A DNA stretch of 64,000 nt. Source: Erythrobacter sp. Lineage in GTDB: Bacteria > Pseudomonadota > Alphaproteobacteria > Sphingomonadales > Sphingomonadaceae. The stretch is from NCBI GenBank assembly GCA_030148605.1, contig JASBTD010000053.1:62001-126000 (forward strand). Reading direction: 5' to 3'. A program made the translations under genes and the position numbers. Positions 51,674 through 60,330 of this stretch are shown piece after piece (within the stretch, counting starts at the first letter, position 1; every line of letters starts with the position of its first letter). Under the pieces are notes generated by a model. That model did no database searches and was not told the DNA's origin. It saw nothing but the letters and a program-made list of their open reading frames with translations.

Positions 51674-52879
51674 ATGGAAGCTTTGACAACCTACTTCGCC
51701 GGGCTTGCGCCCTGGGCGCAATCCGCCGTCGGCCTTGTGGCGCTGGCCGCATTCGCGCTGGCAGTGAATTACATCCTGAAGAATGTGATTCTGCGCATTG
51801 CCGAGCCCTATCTCGATCGCCAGACGAAAACGATCGACAATGCGGCTGCCTGGCTGGCAACGGTTGCGCCACTGCTGATCGTGTCGCGCGGGATCAGGCT
51901 GGTCCCCAACCTGCTCGACGAAGTCTACACGCTCGTTACCAATGTCGCGCAGGCGCTGATCGTCATTTCAGTCGCAATGGCGATCGTGCGCGCGCTTGCC
52001 TACGCAAACGAGCTTTACGAGCGATTGCCGCGGTCGAAAAACCGCCCGATCAAGGGCTTTGTCCAGGTCGTGAAGATCCTTGTGCTGTGCGGCGCGGCGA
52101 TCATCACGATCTCTGTTTTGATAGACCAGTCGCCGCTGCTGCTGCTGTCAGGGCTCGGCGCGATCACCGCAGTCCTGTTGCTGGTCTTCAAGGACACGAT
52201 CCTGTCGCTGGTCGCTTCAGTCCAGCTCACCAGCAATGACATGCTGAGGGTAGGGGACTGGATCGAAATGCCCGCCATGAACGCCGATGGCGATGTGATC
52301 GATATCTCGCTGCACACTGTGAAGGTGCAGAATTTCGACAAGACGATTACCACTATTCCAACCCACCGGCTGGTGTCCGATGCCTATCGCAATTGGCGCG
52401 GGATGAGCGAGGCGGGCGGACGCCGGATCAAGCGCGCGCTCACCCTTGACCAGAATTCGATCCGCTTCCTGAGCGATGATGAGGTCGCCAGTCTCAAGCG
52501 GTTTCGCGTGCTGCGCGATTATCTTGCAGCCAAGAAGGAAGAAATCGCGGCCTGGAACGAAAGCGAGCTTGCCGGTGAAGACGCGGTCAATGCGCGGCGG
52601 ATTACCAATATCGGTACGCTGCGGGCTTACATTATCGGCTATTTGAAGAGCCACCAGGAAATCGACGACAATTTCACCTTGCTGGTGCGCCAGTTGCCGC
52701 CGGGGCCCGAAGGGCTGCCGATCGAAGTCTATTGCTTCACTGCAACAACCAATTGGGGCGAATACGAGCGGATCCAGGCAGATATCTTTGATCACCTGCT
52801 GGCGATATTGCCTGAGTTTGACTTGCAGATTTTCCAGGAACCGAGCGGCAGTGACTTCAAGCGCTCGCTCGCTGGCTAA
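51674..52879 (+). CDS. Mechanosensitive ion channel, MscS family (YbdG-like)
   Basis: A 401-residue inner-membrane channel protein with about five helices and an MscS core: LLSGLGAITAVLLLVFKDTILSLVASVQL is the pore helix, followed by VGDWIEMPAMNADGDVIDISLHTVKVQNFDKTITTIPTHRL. The insertion and long C-terminus fit YbdG-type channels. It protects against osmotic down-shock. A hairpin separates it from the convergent ctrA. Confidence 0.92.
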   Translation: MEALTTYFAGLAPWAQSAVGLVALAAFALAVNYILKNVILRIAEPYLDRQTKTIDNAAAWLATVAPLLIVSRGIRLVPNLLDEVYTLVTNVAQALIVISVAMAIVRALAYANELYERLPRSKNRPIKGFVQVVKILVLCGAAIITISVLIDQSPLLLLSGLGAITAVLLLVFKDTILSLVASVQLTSNDMLRVGDWIEMPAMNADGDVIDISLHTVKVQNFDKTITTIPTHRLVSDAYRNWRGMSEAGGRRIKRALTLDQNSIRFLSDDEVASLKRFRVLRDYLAAKKEEIAAWNESELAGEDAVNARRITNIGTLRAYIIGYLKSHQEIDDNFTLLVRQLPPGPEGLPIEVYCFTATTNWGEYERIQADIFDHLLAILPEFDLQIFQEPSGSDFKRSLAG

Positions 52880-52893
52880 GCCGCAGGACAGCA

Positions 52894-52927
52894 AACGGCC
52901 CGCCTCCCAGATGAGAAGCGGGCCGTT
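52894..52927. terminator. Shared hairpin between the MscS and ctrA genes
   Basis: AACGGCCCGC and GCGGGCCGTT form ten perfect pairs around a 14-base loop, placed between two convergent genes. T-runs are weak on both strands, so it is a probable but not ideal bidirectional terminator. Confidence 0.6.
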
Positions 52928-52951
52928 GGATTTCCGTCCGTTTCGGAAGAC

Positions 52952-53647
52952 TTAGGCGGCTTCGGCCTGTTCGTCCGGATCGCGCAGCACATAGCCGCGG
53001 CCCCATACGGTCTCGATGTAATTGTCACCGCCGCATGCATGGCTGAGCTTCTTGCGCAGCTTGCAGATGAACACGTCAATGATCTTCAGTTCCGGTTCGT
53101 CCATCCCGCCATAGAGGTGGTTGAGGAACATTTCCTTGGTCAGCGTAGTGCCCTTGCGCAGCGAAAGCAGCTCGAGCATCGCATATTCCTTACCGGTCAG
53201 GTGGACACGCGCACCATCGACTTCAACAGTCTTGGCATCAAGGTTCACCGCCAGCTTGCCGGTACGGATGATCGATTGGCTGTGGCCCTTCGAACGGCGC
53301 ACCACGGCGTGGATGCGAGCGACCAGCTCTTCACGGTGAAATGGCTTGGTCACATAATCGTCAGCGCCAAAGCCGAAGCTGCGGATCTTGCTGTCCATCT
53401 CAGCGATGCCGGAAAGGATCAACACCGGTGTCTGCACCTTGGCGACGCGCAGTTTCTTCAGCACGTCATAGCCATGCATGTCAGGCAGGTTCAGGTCGAG
53501 CAGGATGATGTCGTAATCATACAGCTTGCCCAGATCCAGGCCTTCCTCGCCCAGGTCAGTCGAGTAAACATTGAACCCTTCAGTGGTCAGCATCAGCTCG
53601 ATAGCCTTTGCTGTTGTCGGTTCGTCCTCAATCAATAGCACGCGCAT
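52952..53647 (-). CDS. ctrA: Cell-cycle master regulator CtrA
   Basis: Start at ATG 53647 ([20 protein letters not shown]), 231 residues; the track adds 24 residues upstream. Receiver domain with Asp51 as phosphoacceptor ([15 protein letters not shown]) and an OmpR-type winged-helix domain ([37 protein letters not shown]). The N-terminus and DNA-binding region match CtrA of alphaproteobacteria closely. It controls cell-cycle, motility and envelope genes. The C-terminus ends DEQAEAA, close to the Ala-Ala degron of Caulobacter CtrA. Confidence 0.96.
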   Translation of the reverse strand: MRVLLIEDEPTTAKAIELMLTTEGFNVYSTDLGEEGLDLGKLYDYDIILLDLNLPDMHGYDVLKKLRVAKVQTPVLILSGIAEMDSKIRSFGFGADDYVTKPFHREELVARIHAVVRRSKGHSQSIIRTGKLAVNLDAKTVEVDGARVHLTGKEYAMLELLSLRKGTTLTKEMFLNHLYGGMDEPELKIIDVFICKLRKKLSHACGGDNYIETVWGRGYVLRDPDEQAEAA

Positions 53648-53859
53648 GGGTGGTTCCCCCTTTGCCCCAAAGCTTGCGGTAACCAATCGGAAAGAGTGGT
53701 TGCCATGAATTAACCACACGAGGTCTCAACGAAAAAGGTTAATTTACCGTAAAGCGGGCTTCAGAGCGACTTCGGGCAAACACTGAGTCTTTTGAGTCAC
53801 AGGGGGTTAGCTGGCCAAAAATTCGCCTTGTGACTTTCTAACGACCGGAAAATGGCGCT
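53648..53859 (-). promoter_or_regulatory. ctrA promoter region with CtrA-like box and two GANTC sites
   Basis: On the minus strand TTTA-N7-TTAAC (53738-53753) matches the CtrA box TTAA-N7-TTAAC with one mismatch, suggesting autoregulation. Two GAGTC (GANTC) sites lie nine bases apart at 53785 and 53794, about 140-150 bases upstream of the start codon. In Caulobacter, GANTC methylation by CcrM tunes ctrA transcription. GGGGGAACC just before the start provides the ribosome site. No gene is seen in the gap. Confidence 0.5.
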
Positions 53860-55332
53860 TCAGAGCCCCGCCAATTTCTTCTGCCTGCGGCGCTGGACCG
53901 ACGAACCGATGCCCATCGCTTCGCGGTATTTCGCGACCGTTCTGCGGGCCAGATCGAAGCCTTCCGCCTTAAGCATTGTTACCAGAGTGTCATCAGACAG
54001 GATCTTCTTGGGGTCCTCTGCGTCGGTCAGCGCCTTGATGCGCGCCTTCACAGCTTCAGACGATGCGCCTTCGCCGTCGCTGGAGCCGACCCCGCTGGTG
54101 AAGAAGTACTTGAGTTCGAACGTGCCGCGGTCGCAATGCAGGAACTTGTTGCTGGTCACCCGGCTGACAGTGCTTTCATGCATGTCGATCGCGTCTGCCA
54201 CTTCGCGCAAGGTCAAAGGGCGCAGCTCGGAAACGCCGCGGCGGAAGAAACCGTCCTGCAGTTTCACGATTTCCGCCGCAGTCTTGAGAATGGTCTTCTG
54301 CCGCTGGTCCAATGCCTTGATCAGCCAATTGGCATCAGCGAGCTTTTCATTGAGCCATTTCTGCGTCGCCTTGTCCGCACGGCCGTTGTCCAGTTCGACC
54401 AGATAGCTGCGGTTGACGATCAATCGAGGCAGCGTGTCTTCGTTGAGCTTGATGTCCCAGCCACCTTCACCTGAAGTCGTGATCAGTATGTCTGGCACCA
54501 CTGCCTGCGCGTTCGAACTGCCATAGGCGAGGCCGGGCTTGGGATCATAGCTGCGCAGTTCTGCCAGCATGTCCGCGAAGTCTTCATCATCGACTCCGCA
54601 CATGCGCTTGATCCGCGCCAGCTCGCCGCGCGCGACCAGATCGAGATTGGCGATCAACCGTTCCATGCAGGGATCATAGCGATCCGCTTCGCGCGCCTGG
54701 ATGGCCAGGCATTCGCTTAGCGAACGTGCGCCAATGCCGCTTGGGTCCAGGCTCTGGACTGCCGAAAGCGCCGCTTCGACATCGGCGATAGTAACGCCCA
54801 GGTCACCGGCGATCTCGCGCGTTTCGAATGCAAGGTAGCCTGCATCGTCGAGCAAGCCGATGATGTGGCGCGCGATGAACTCTTCTTGCGGGCCGCTGCA
54901 GGCAGCGCCCACTTGCTCATTCAGATGATCGGTCAGGCTAAGCTCGGCTGAGCTGCGTTCTTCGATACTGGATAGCTCGCCATCTGCACCGCCAAGCGAA
55001 TGGGTGGCGCCCCAATCGCCGCCGCCATTGTCATAGTCGCGATCGAGCGCAGCCGGATCGAGGTCCAGCGGCGCTTCGGCTTCGCCTTGTCCCTGCGCCA
55101 TCAGCACGTCTGATGTGAAGTCTTCACGCGGTGTGTCATCTGTATCACCGGGCGAGTCCGCATCGCGCGATACCTCACCTGCCTTTAGCAGCGGGTTCGC
55201 TTCCAGCGCGTCGCCGATGAAAGCCTCGATCTCGAGATTGGATAGCGCCAGCAGCTTGATCGCCTGCTGCAGCTGCGGCGTCATCACCAATGACTGCGAT
55301 TGGCGGAGGTCCAGTCTTGGTCCGAGCGCCAT
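53860..55332 (-). CDS. rpoN: RNA polymerase sigma-54 factor
   Basis: A 490-residue sigma-54. Region I is glutamine/leucine-rich (LRQSQSLVMTPQLQQAIKLLALSNLEIEAF), region II is acidic, and the RpoN box near the C-terminus reads ARRTVAKYREAMGI. The core-binding and helix-turn-helix segments (LTLREVADAIDMHESTVSRV) are intact. It directs transcription from -24/-12 promoters with enhancer-binding activators. lptB lies 11 bases upstream, the conserved lptB-rpoN order. The sigma-54 promoter at 4542 is a clear candidate target. Confidence 0.97.
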   Translation of the reverse strand: MALGPRLDLRQSQSLVMTPQLQQAIKLLALSNLEIEAFIGDALEANPLLKAGEVSRDADSPGDTDDTPREDFTSDVLMAQGQGEAEAPLDLDPAALDRDYDNGGGDWGATHSLGGADGELSSIEERSSAELSLTDHLNEQVGAACSGPQEEFIARHIIGLLDDAGYLAFETREIAGDLGVTIADVEAALSAVQSLDPSGIGARSLSECLAIQAREADRYDPCMERLIANLDLVARGELARIKRMCGVDDEDFADMLAELRSYDPKPGLAYGSSNAQAVVPDILITTSGEGGWDIKLNEDTLPRLIVNRSYLVELDNGRADKATQKWLNEKLADANWLIKALDQRQKTILKTAAEIVKLQDGFFRRGVSELRPLTLREVADAIDMHESTVSRVTSNKFLHCDRGTFELKYFFTSGVGSSDGEGASSEAVKARIKALTDAEDPKKILSDDTLVTMLKAEGFDLARRTVAKYREAMGIGSSVQRRRQKKLAGL

Positions 55333-55343
55333 CTGAACGATCC

Positions 55344-56129
55344 CTAGAGCGTAAAGCCCTCACCCAGATAAAGCCTGCGCACATTCTCGTCCGCTACGAG
55401 GTCTTGCGGAGAACCGGCGAAGAGCACTTGCCCGCCATAGATGATGCAGGCGCGATCCACGATGTCGAGTGTTTCGCGCACATTGTGGTCAGTGATCAGC
55501 ACGCCGATGCCGCGTTCTTTCAAATCCTTCACCAGGTCGCGAATATCGCTGATCGAAAGCGGGTCGATCCCGGCAAAGGGTTCGTCGAGCAACATGATCG
55601 ACGGTTTGGCCGCGAGCGCGCGGGCAATCTCGCAGCGACGGCGTTCGCCGCCGGACAGCGCCATGGCCGGGCTTTCGCGCAAGCGGGTCAGGCCGAATTC
55701 ATCCAGCAGCCGTTCCAACTCGGCACTGCGTGTCTCTGCGTCAGGCTCGACCATTTCCAGCACGCAATTGATATTCTGCTCTACCGTCATGCCGCGAAAG
55801 ATGCTGGTTTCCTGCGGCAAATAGCCAAGGCCCAAGATCGCGCGGCGATACATCGGCAAGTTGGTAACATCTTCGCCATCCATCAGGATGCGCCCCGAAT
55901 CCGGCCGCACCAGACCCATGATCGAATAGAAGCAGGTCGTTTTACCTGCCCCGTTCGGGCCGAGCAGGCCAAGCACTTCACCTTTTTCGACGTGCAAGGA
56001 AATGTCAGTCAGAACAGCCCGCTTGTCATAGCTCTTGGCGATCGAAATCACTTCGAGCCCTCCGTTGGGGAGAGCTCCGGCAGGTTCGTCTGTGTGGCCA
56101 GCCTCGGTCAATGTTGCGGTTGTATCCAT
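55344..56129 (-). CDS. lptB: Lipopolysaccharide export ABC transporter ATP-binding protein
   Basis: Start at ATG 56129 (MDTTATLTEAGHTDEPAG), 261 residues; the track ORF extends 65 codons into the promoter. ABC ATPase motifs: Walker A GLLGPNGAGKTTCF, Q-loop LPQETSIFRGMTVEQN, signature LSGGERRR, Walker B IMLLDEPFAGIDP, H-loop LITDHNVRET. The sequence after the Q-loop (SIFRGMTVEQNI) is diagnostic of LptB. It powers LptBFG extraction of LPS or related lipids. lptA/lptC are not upstream here, unlike in many proteobacteria. Confidence 0.94.
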   Translation of the reverse strand: MDTTATLTEAGHTDEPAGALPNGGLEVISIAKSYDKRAVLTDISLHVEKGEVLGLLGPNGAGKTTCFYSIMGLVRPDSGRILMDGEDVTNLPMYRRAILGLGYLPQETSIFRGMTVEQNINCVLEMVEPDAETRSAELERLLDEFGLTRLRESPAMALSGGERRRCEIARALAAKPSIMLLDEPFAGIDPLSISDIRDLVKDLKERGIGVLITDHNVRETLDIVDRACIIYGGQVLFAGSPQDLVADENVRRLYLGEGFTL

Positions 56130-56303
56130 CGCTGCTCTTCTAGCAGTCGAAATAGGCCAGAAAACCCCCATCGCAACCAATTTGGCAAGATTTATGCATG
56201 CGCATTGATTTTGCTGAGTTACGCACGTGGTTAGCGCCCTTGCACTAAAGCCCACAGTCTGTGATATTCGCGAGTCGGAAGAGGAACTTTGGGGAGAACC
56301 TCC

Positions 56304-56684
56304 ATGAACGACACGTACTCGCACGACGAGGCGGCTTCATCGGGCGCAAAGACATACGCACATGATTGGCGCAAGAAGATGAGCGACCATGTCGCTTACG
56401 CGCTCTTGGTTTACACTGGCTTGCAGATCTTCGCGACCATGGGTGCGATGAAGGAAACCGGCCTGAAGCTGATGGCGCTGTTTGCACTGGTTGTGCTGGT
56501 TGCCGCCATCATTCCCGCTTGTCGCTGGTTTGAAAAGCGCTGGCGCGACCTTAGTGACGAGCAAGCCGCCGATATGGCTTATGAAAGCGCGTTCAAGCGT
56601 GACCTTGCCGGGCTCTGGATCTTGGCTTTGGGCCTGCCATTCGTGCTGACGATGCTGTTCAAGGGCATTGCGCTGATCCTCTAG
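56304..56684 (+). CDS. Hypothetical membrane protein
   Basis: Start at ATG 56304 with GGGGAGA 6 bases upstream, 126 residues. Three hydrophobic stretches are seen (YALLVYTGLQIFATMG, LMALFALVVLVAAIIPACRW, LAGLWILALGLPFVLTMLF) after a polar N-terminus with histidines. No known domain is recognised. It is divergent from lptB and 61 bases ahead of the BON-MscS gene on the same strand, so it may share that transcript. Confidence 0.7.
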   Translation: MNDTYSHDEAASSGAKTYAHDWRKKMSDHVAYALLVYTGLQIFATMGAMKETGLKLMALFALVVLVAAIIPACRWFEKRWRDLSDEQAADMAYESAFKRDLAGLWILALGLPFVLTMLFKGIALIL

Positions 56685-56745
56685 GCCTTGCAGCTTCCGG
56701 CTTGCGCAGTCATCCTCGGCCGTGATGAGCGCGGGGAAATGATGC

Positions 56746-58125
56746 ATGATGCGTAACGCCAAGATTTTACTCGCGCTATTCGCGGCAATCGCCGCGCTGG
56801 CCGGCGCGCCGGTTTCAGCGATCGTGCCCTCTCTGAGTTCGCCGACACCTTCTCCCGAAGTCACCGAACAGATTATCGAGGCAACCCGCGACGCTGGCGA
56901 GGACGACCGCATTGCCGAGCGTATCGAAGGAATCTTCGCAGAATTGCCAGCCTTCGCAGATGTGAACATTGCTGTGAGCGAAGGGGTTGTCACGCTTTCG
57001 GGAACGGTCCGCGATCCTGCGGCAATCGAGCGCGCCGCAAATATCGCCACGCGCGTTTCCGGAGTGGTCACAGTCGAGAACCGGCTCGAACGCGATCTTT
57101 CGGTAGAAGAAAACCTCTCGATCCTGGGCCAGACCGGCGACCTGTTCGAAAGCTTCCTGCAAGCGCTTCCGCTGACTCTGGTGGCTTTGCTCACTGCGCT
57201 GCTGGTCGGCGCACTGGGTTATGTGATTGCCAGCTTCACCTGGCTGTGGACCCGGATTGCGCCCAACCTTTTCCTGTCAGAATTGATCCGCAGCGCAATC
57301 CGCTTTGTCTTCGTGATCGGCGGGGTCGTGATCGGCTTGGACATGCTGGGCGCGGGCGCATTGATGGGCGCTGTGCTGGGCGGCGCCGGCGTGATCGGGA
57401 TCGCGCTGGGCTTTGCCATGCGCGACACGATCGAGAACTACGTCGCTTCTCTGATGCTCAGCATTCGCCAGCCGTTCCGGGCCAATGACTGGGTGCTGAT
57501 CGACCAGTACGAAGGGCGCGTTATCCGGCTGACCAGCCGCGCCACGATATTGATGACGCTTGATGGCAATCACCTGCGCATCCCCAATGCCCAGGTTTTC
57601 AAGGCTGTGATCCTCAATTACACGCGCAATCCGCAGCGCAGGTTCGACTTCGTGCTGGGCGTGGATGCAGATGATGATCCGCGCACCGCGATGCAGACCG
57701 GGATCGACGCTCTCTCGCACCTGCCATTCGTTCTGGCAGAGCCTGAGCCGCAGGCGCGGATCGAAGACGTGGGCGATTCAAATGTTGCGATCCGCTTCCT
57801 AGGTTGGATCAATCAGGACCAGGCCGATTGGTATAAATCGCGCAGCCTTGCGATCGCAGGGGTGAAGGAAGCCCTTGAAAGCGCTGGCTTTGCCTTGCCT
57901 GAGCCGATCTATCGCTTGCGTGTTGACGCACGCAGCGAAGCGCTGCCAATCGGGCGCACAGCCTCTGTTACGGAAGAGAAAACACCAGCCGCGGCGGCAC
58001 CCCCGGTGGATGTGGATCAGGATGTGCGGCCGGAAAGCGAAATCGCGCAAATGGTGGAGCAGGAAAGGCGCGCTGATAGTGGACAGGCAAAGGACCTGCT
58101 CGATCCCAAGCGGCCAGTCGAATAG
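56746..58125 (+). CDS. MscS family channel with an N-terminal BON domain
   Basis: A 459-residue protein: signal peptide (ILLALFAAIAALAGAPVSA), a periplasmic BON domain (~45-118: VNIAVSEGVVTLSGTVRDPAAIERA, VSGVVTVENRL), then an MscS channel (~135-370). The pore helix is GALMGAVLGGAGVIGIALGFAMRDTIENYVASLMLSI and the beta domain NDWVLIDQYEGRVIRLTSRATIL. BON domains bind lipid or peptidoglycan in other proteins. The fusion suggests tension sensing coupled to the envelope. It abuts the convergent ppa gene (TAGCTA). Confidence 0.9.
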   Translation: MMRNAKILLALFAAIAALAGAPVSAIVPSLSSPTPSPEVTEQIIEATRDAGEDDRIAERIEGIFAELPAFADVNIAVSEGVVTLSGTVRDPAAIERAANIATRVSGVVTVENRLERDLSVEENLSILGQTGDLFESFLQALPLTLVALLTALLVGALGYVIASFTWLWTRIAPNLFLSELIRSAIRFVFVIGGVVIGLDMLGAGALMGAVLGGAGVIGIALGFAMRDTIENYVASLMLSIRQPFRANDWVLIDQYEGRVIRLTSRATILMTLDGNHLRIPNAQVFKAVILNYTRNPQRRFDFVLGVDADDDPRTAMQTGIDALSHLPFVLAEPEPQARIEDVGDSNVAIRFLGWINQDQADWYKSRSLAIAGVKEALESAGFALPEPIYRLRVDARSEALPIGRTASVTEEKTPAAAAPPVDVDQDVRPESEIAQMVEQERRADSGQAKDLLDPKRPVE

Positions 58126-58656
58126 CTACTGCGCCTTGTAACGTTCGATCGCTTCAACCACGACCTGGCGTGCTTCCCTCGCATCGCCCCAATTGCCGAC
58201 GCGCACCCACTTCTCTGCTTCCAAATCCTTGTAATGGGTGAAGAAATGCTCGATCTGCTGGAAGATGATCGAAGGCAGGTCCTTCGTCTCGCCGACATCC
58301 GAATAATAGGGGAAAGTCGTGTCGACCGGCACGCAGATCAGCTTTTCATCTCCGCCATGCTCGTCTTCAAGGTTAAGCACGCCAATCGGGCGCGAGCGCA
58401 CGACACAGCCCGGGATGAAGGGGCTGCGCGCGATCACCAGCGCATCCAGCGGATCGCCATCGGGCGACAATGTATGCGGGATAAAGCCATAGTTCGCCGG
58501 ATAGCGCATCGGGGTATGCAATATACGGTCAACGAACAGCGCGCCTGACTCTTTATCGAATTCGTACTTCACCGGTTCGCCGCCGGTCGGAACTTCGATG
58601 ATGACGTTGAGGTCTTCAGGCGGATTGGCGCCAGCGGGGATTTTGTCGATGCGCAT
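58126..58656 (-). CDS. ppa: Inorganic pyrophosphatase
   Basis: A 176-residue family I enzyme that hydrolyses pyrophosphate. Active-site motifs EVPTGGEPVKYEFDKESG, FVDRILHTPMRYPANYGFIP and the family I signature DGDPLDALVI are intact. Length is standard for the bacterial hexameric enzyme. It shares adjacent stop codons with the BON-MscS gene. Confidence 0.97.
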   Translation of the reverse strand: MRIDKIPAGANPPEDLNVIIEVPTGGEPVKYEFDKESGALFVDRILHTPMRYPANYGFIPHTLSPDGDPLDALVIARSPFIPGCVVRSRPIGVLNLEDEHGGDEKLICVPVDTTFPYYSDVGETKDLPSIIFQQIEHFFTHYKDLEAEKWVRVGNWGDAREARQVVVEAIERYKAQ

Positions 58657-58714
58657 TGCGTTCTCTTTGCGTCTATTCGGTCTCGGCTGCCGCCGAGCCC
58701 TGCGCTCGGCTCCG

Positions 58715-58786
58715 GCCCGCTCCCCCTCCCAACCACCCGATACTGTGGCGGGGTAGCCTATCGAGTGGTTGGGAGGGGGAGCGGGC
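58715..58786. repeat. Perfect 22-base-pair inverted repeat between ppa and hisS
   Basis: Arms at 58715-58736 and 58765-58786 are exact reverse complements, beginning GCCCGCTCCCCCTCCC and ending GGGAGGGGGAGCGGGC. After one mismatch the stem continues with CGATA/TATCG, leaving a 16-base loop. There is no T-run. It looks like a REP/BIME-type element or a very stable mRNA structure and codes for nothing. Confidence 0.85.
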
Positions 58787-58885
58787 TGGCACCGCCCCAG
58801 CCGTGAGGCTGGAAAAACAATCCGCGCCCCTTAGCGGGACAAGCGGCATTGCGAAAGCCCCAGCTTGTCCCTAATCGCGAGCGTC

Positions 58886-60154
58886 ATGAGCAAGAACACT
58901 CCGCAGGCCATTCGCGGCACACAGGATATTTTCGGCGCTGAGGCCGAAGCATTCGCCTTTGTGGTCGAAACCTTCGAGCGCGTACGCAGGCTTTATCGCT
59001 TCCGCCGGGTCGAAATGCCTGTGTTCGAAAAGACCGAAGTGTTCAGCCGCGCCATTGGCGAAACCACCGACGTGGTCTCCAAGGAAATGTATTCGTTCGA
59101 GGATCGCGGCGGGGATTCGCTCACGCTGCGCCCGGAATTCACCGCCGGGATCGCGCGCGCATTTCTGACCAATGGCTGGCAACAGCACGCGCCGCTGAAG
59201 GTTGCGACGCATGGGCCGCTGTTCCGTTACGAGCGCCCGCAGAAGGGGCGCTATCGCCAGTTCCACCAGATCGACGCAGAGATCATCGGGGCGGCGGAAC
59301 CGCAGGCCGATGTCGAGCTGCTCGCCATGGCAGACCAGATCATCCGCGAGCTGGGGATCACTGGCGTGACGCTGCATTTGAACACGCTGGGCGATGCGGA
59401 TAGTCGCGATGCCTGGCGTGCGGCGCTGGTCGAGCATTTCCGCGCTGTGAAAGGCGAGCTTAGCGAGGATTCGCAGGAACGGCTGGAGAAGAACCCGCTG
59501 CGTATTCTCGATTCAAAGGATCGCCGCGATCAGGCTTTTGTCGCCGATGCGCCGAAGATCGACGCTTTCCTGTCCGACGATGCGAAGGCGTTCTTTGAAG
59601 CTGTGACGAGCGGCCTCGATGCGGCGGGGGTCAAGTGGACCCGCGCCGAAAGCCTGGTGCGCGGGCTCGACTATTACCGCCACACCGCTTTCGAATTCAT
59701 CCCTGACGAAGGCAGCGAAGCCGCCTCGCGCCTCGGTTCGCAAAGCACCATCCTCGGCGGCGGGCGCTATGACGGGTTGATGGAAAGCCTTGGCGGCGCG
59801 CCCACGCCTGCGGTGGGCTGGGCTGCCGGGATCGAGCGACTGGCGATGCTGGTGGGGGACTCCTTGCCTCCTGATCGACTGGAGATCGCAATTGCTGCTG
59901 AGAATGTCGAACGCGAGACAGATGCGGCGGAAATGGTGTCAGTCTTTCGCCAAGCTGGTTTTGTCGCTGAAGCTTTCATTACCGGAAGTCCCCGGAAGCG
60001 ATATGATAAAGCGAGAAAATCCGAACCGGCGATTTTGATTTCGTTCGACGTCAGAGAAGGTCAAAAAACGCAGTCTTGGCTTTCGACTGACCCGACAATT
60101 GTTCGGGAGGAGGAGGCTCTGCAGCTACTTGAAGATCGCTGGAAGCTCTCTTGA
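58886..60154 (+). CDS. hisS: Histidyl-tRNA synthetase
   Basis: Start at ATG 58886 ([16 protein letters not shown]), 422 residues. Class II motifs are clear: motif 1 region ([18 protein letters not shown]), motif 2 [20 protein letters not shown], the histidine-A motif [12 protein letters not shown] and motif 3 [14 protein letters not shown]. The last ~85 residues, the anticodon-binding domain, are poorly conserved ([20 protein letters not shown]) and visibly AT-richer than the rest, so that domain may be diverged or recombined. It probably remains functional. Confidence 0.93.
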   Translation: MSKNTPQAIRGTQDIFGAEAEAFAFVVETFERVRRLYRFRRVEMPVFEKTEVFSRAIGETTDVVSKEMYSFEDRGGDSLTLRPEFTAGIARAFLTNGWQQHAPLKVATHGPLFRYERPQKGRYRQFHQIDAEIIGAAEPQADVELLAMADQIIRELGITGVTLHLNTLGDADSRDAWRAALVEHFRAVKGELSEDSQERLEKNPLRILDSKDRRDQAFVADAPKIDAFLSDDAKAFFEAVTSGLDAAGVKWTRAESLVRGLDYYRHTAFEFIPDEGSEAASRLGSQSTILGGGRYDGLMESLGGAPTPAVGWAAGIERLAMLVGDSLPPDRLEIAIAAENVERETDAAEMVSVFRQAGFVAEAFITGSPRKRYDKARKSEPAILISFDVREGQKTQSWLSTDPTIVREEEALQLLEDRWKLS

Positions 60155-60201
60155 TCCATCTTAATGGTCATTCTGGCCTTGGCCGGAGGTCCAGTATCTT
60201 T

Positions 60202-60310
60202 TCACGCCAAGGCGCTAAGCCGCGAAGAAGCTTGGATTGCAATGCATACTTCGCGCCTTTGCGCCTTTGCGTGATCAAATGGCAGAATGGATTCCCGCCT
60301 GCGCGGGAAT
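60202..60310. repeat. Two palindromic repeats upstream of prfA
   Basis: The first is an imperfect inverted repeat with 26-base arms (60202-60227 and 60249-60274), carrying TCACGCCAAGGCG and CGCCTTTGCGTGA. The second is a short hairpin ATTCCCGC-CTGC-GCGGGAAT at 60291-60310, a form of intergenic palindrome common in proteobacteria. Both lie in the hisS-prfA gap, the latter 21 bases before the prfA start. Confidence 0.7.
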
Positions 60311-60330
60311 GACGATAAGAGAACACCAAC

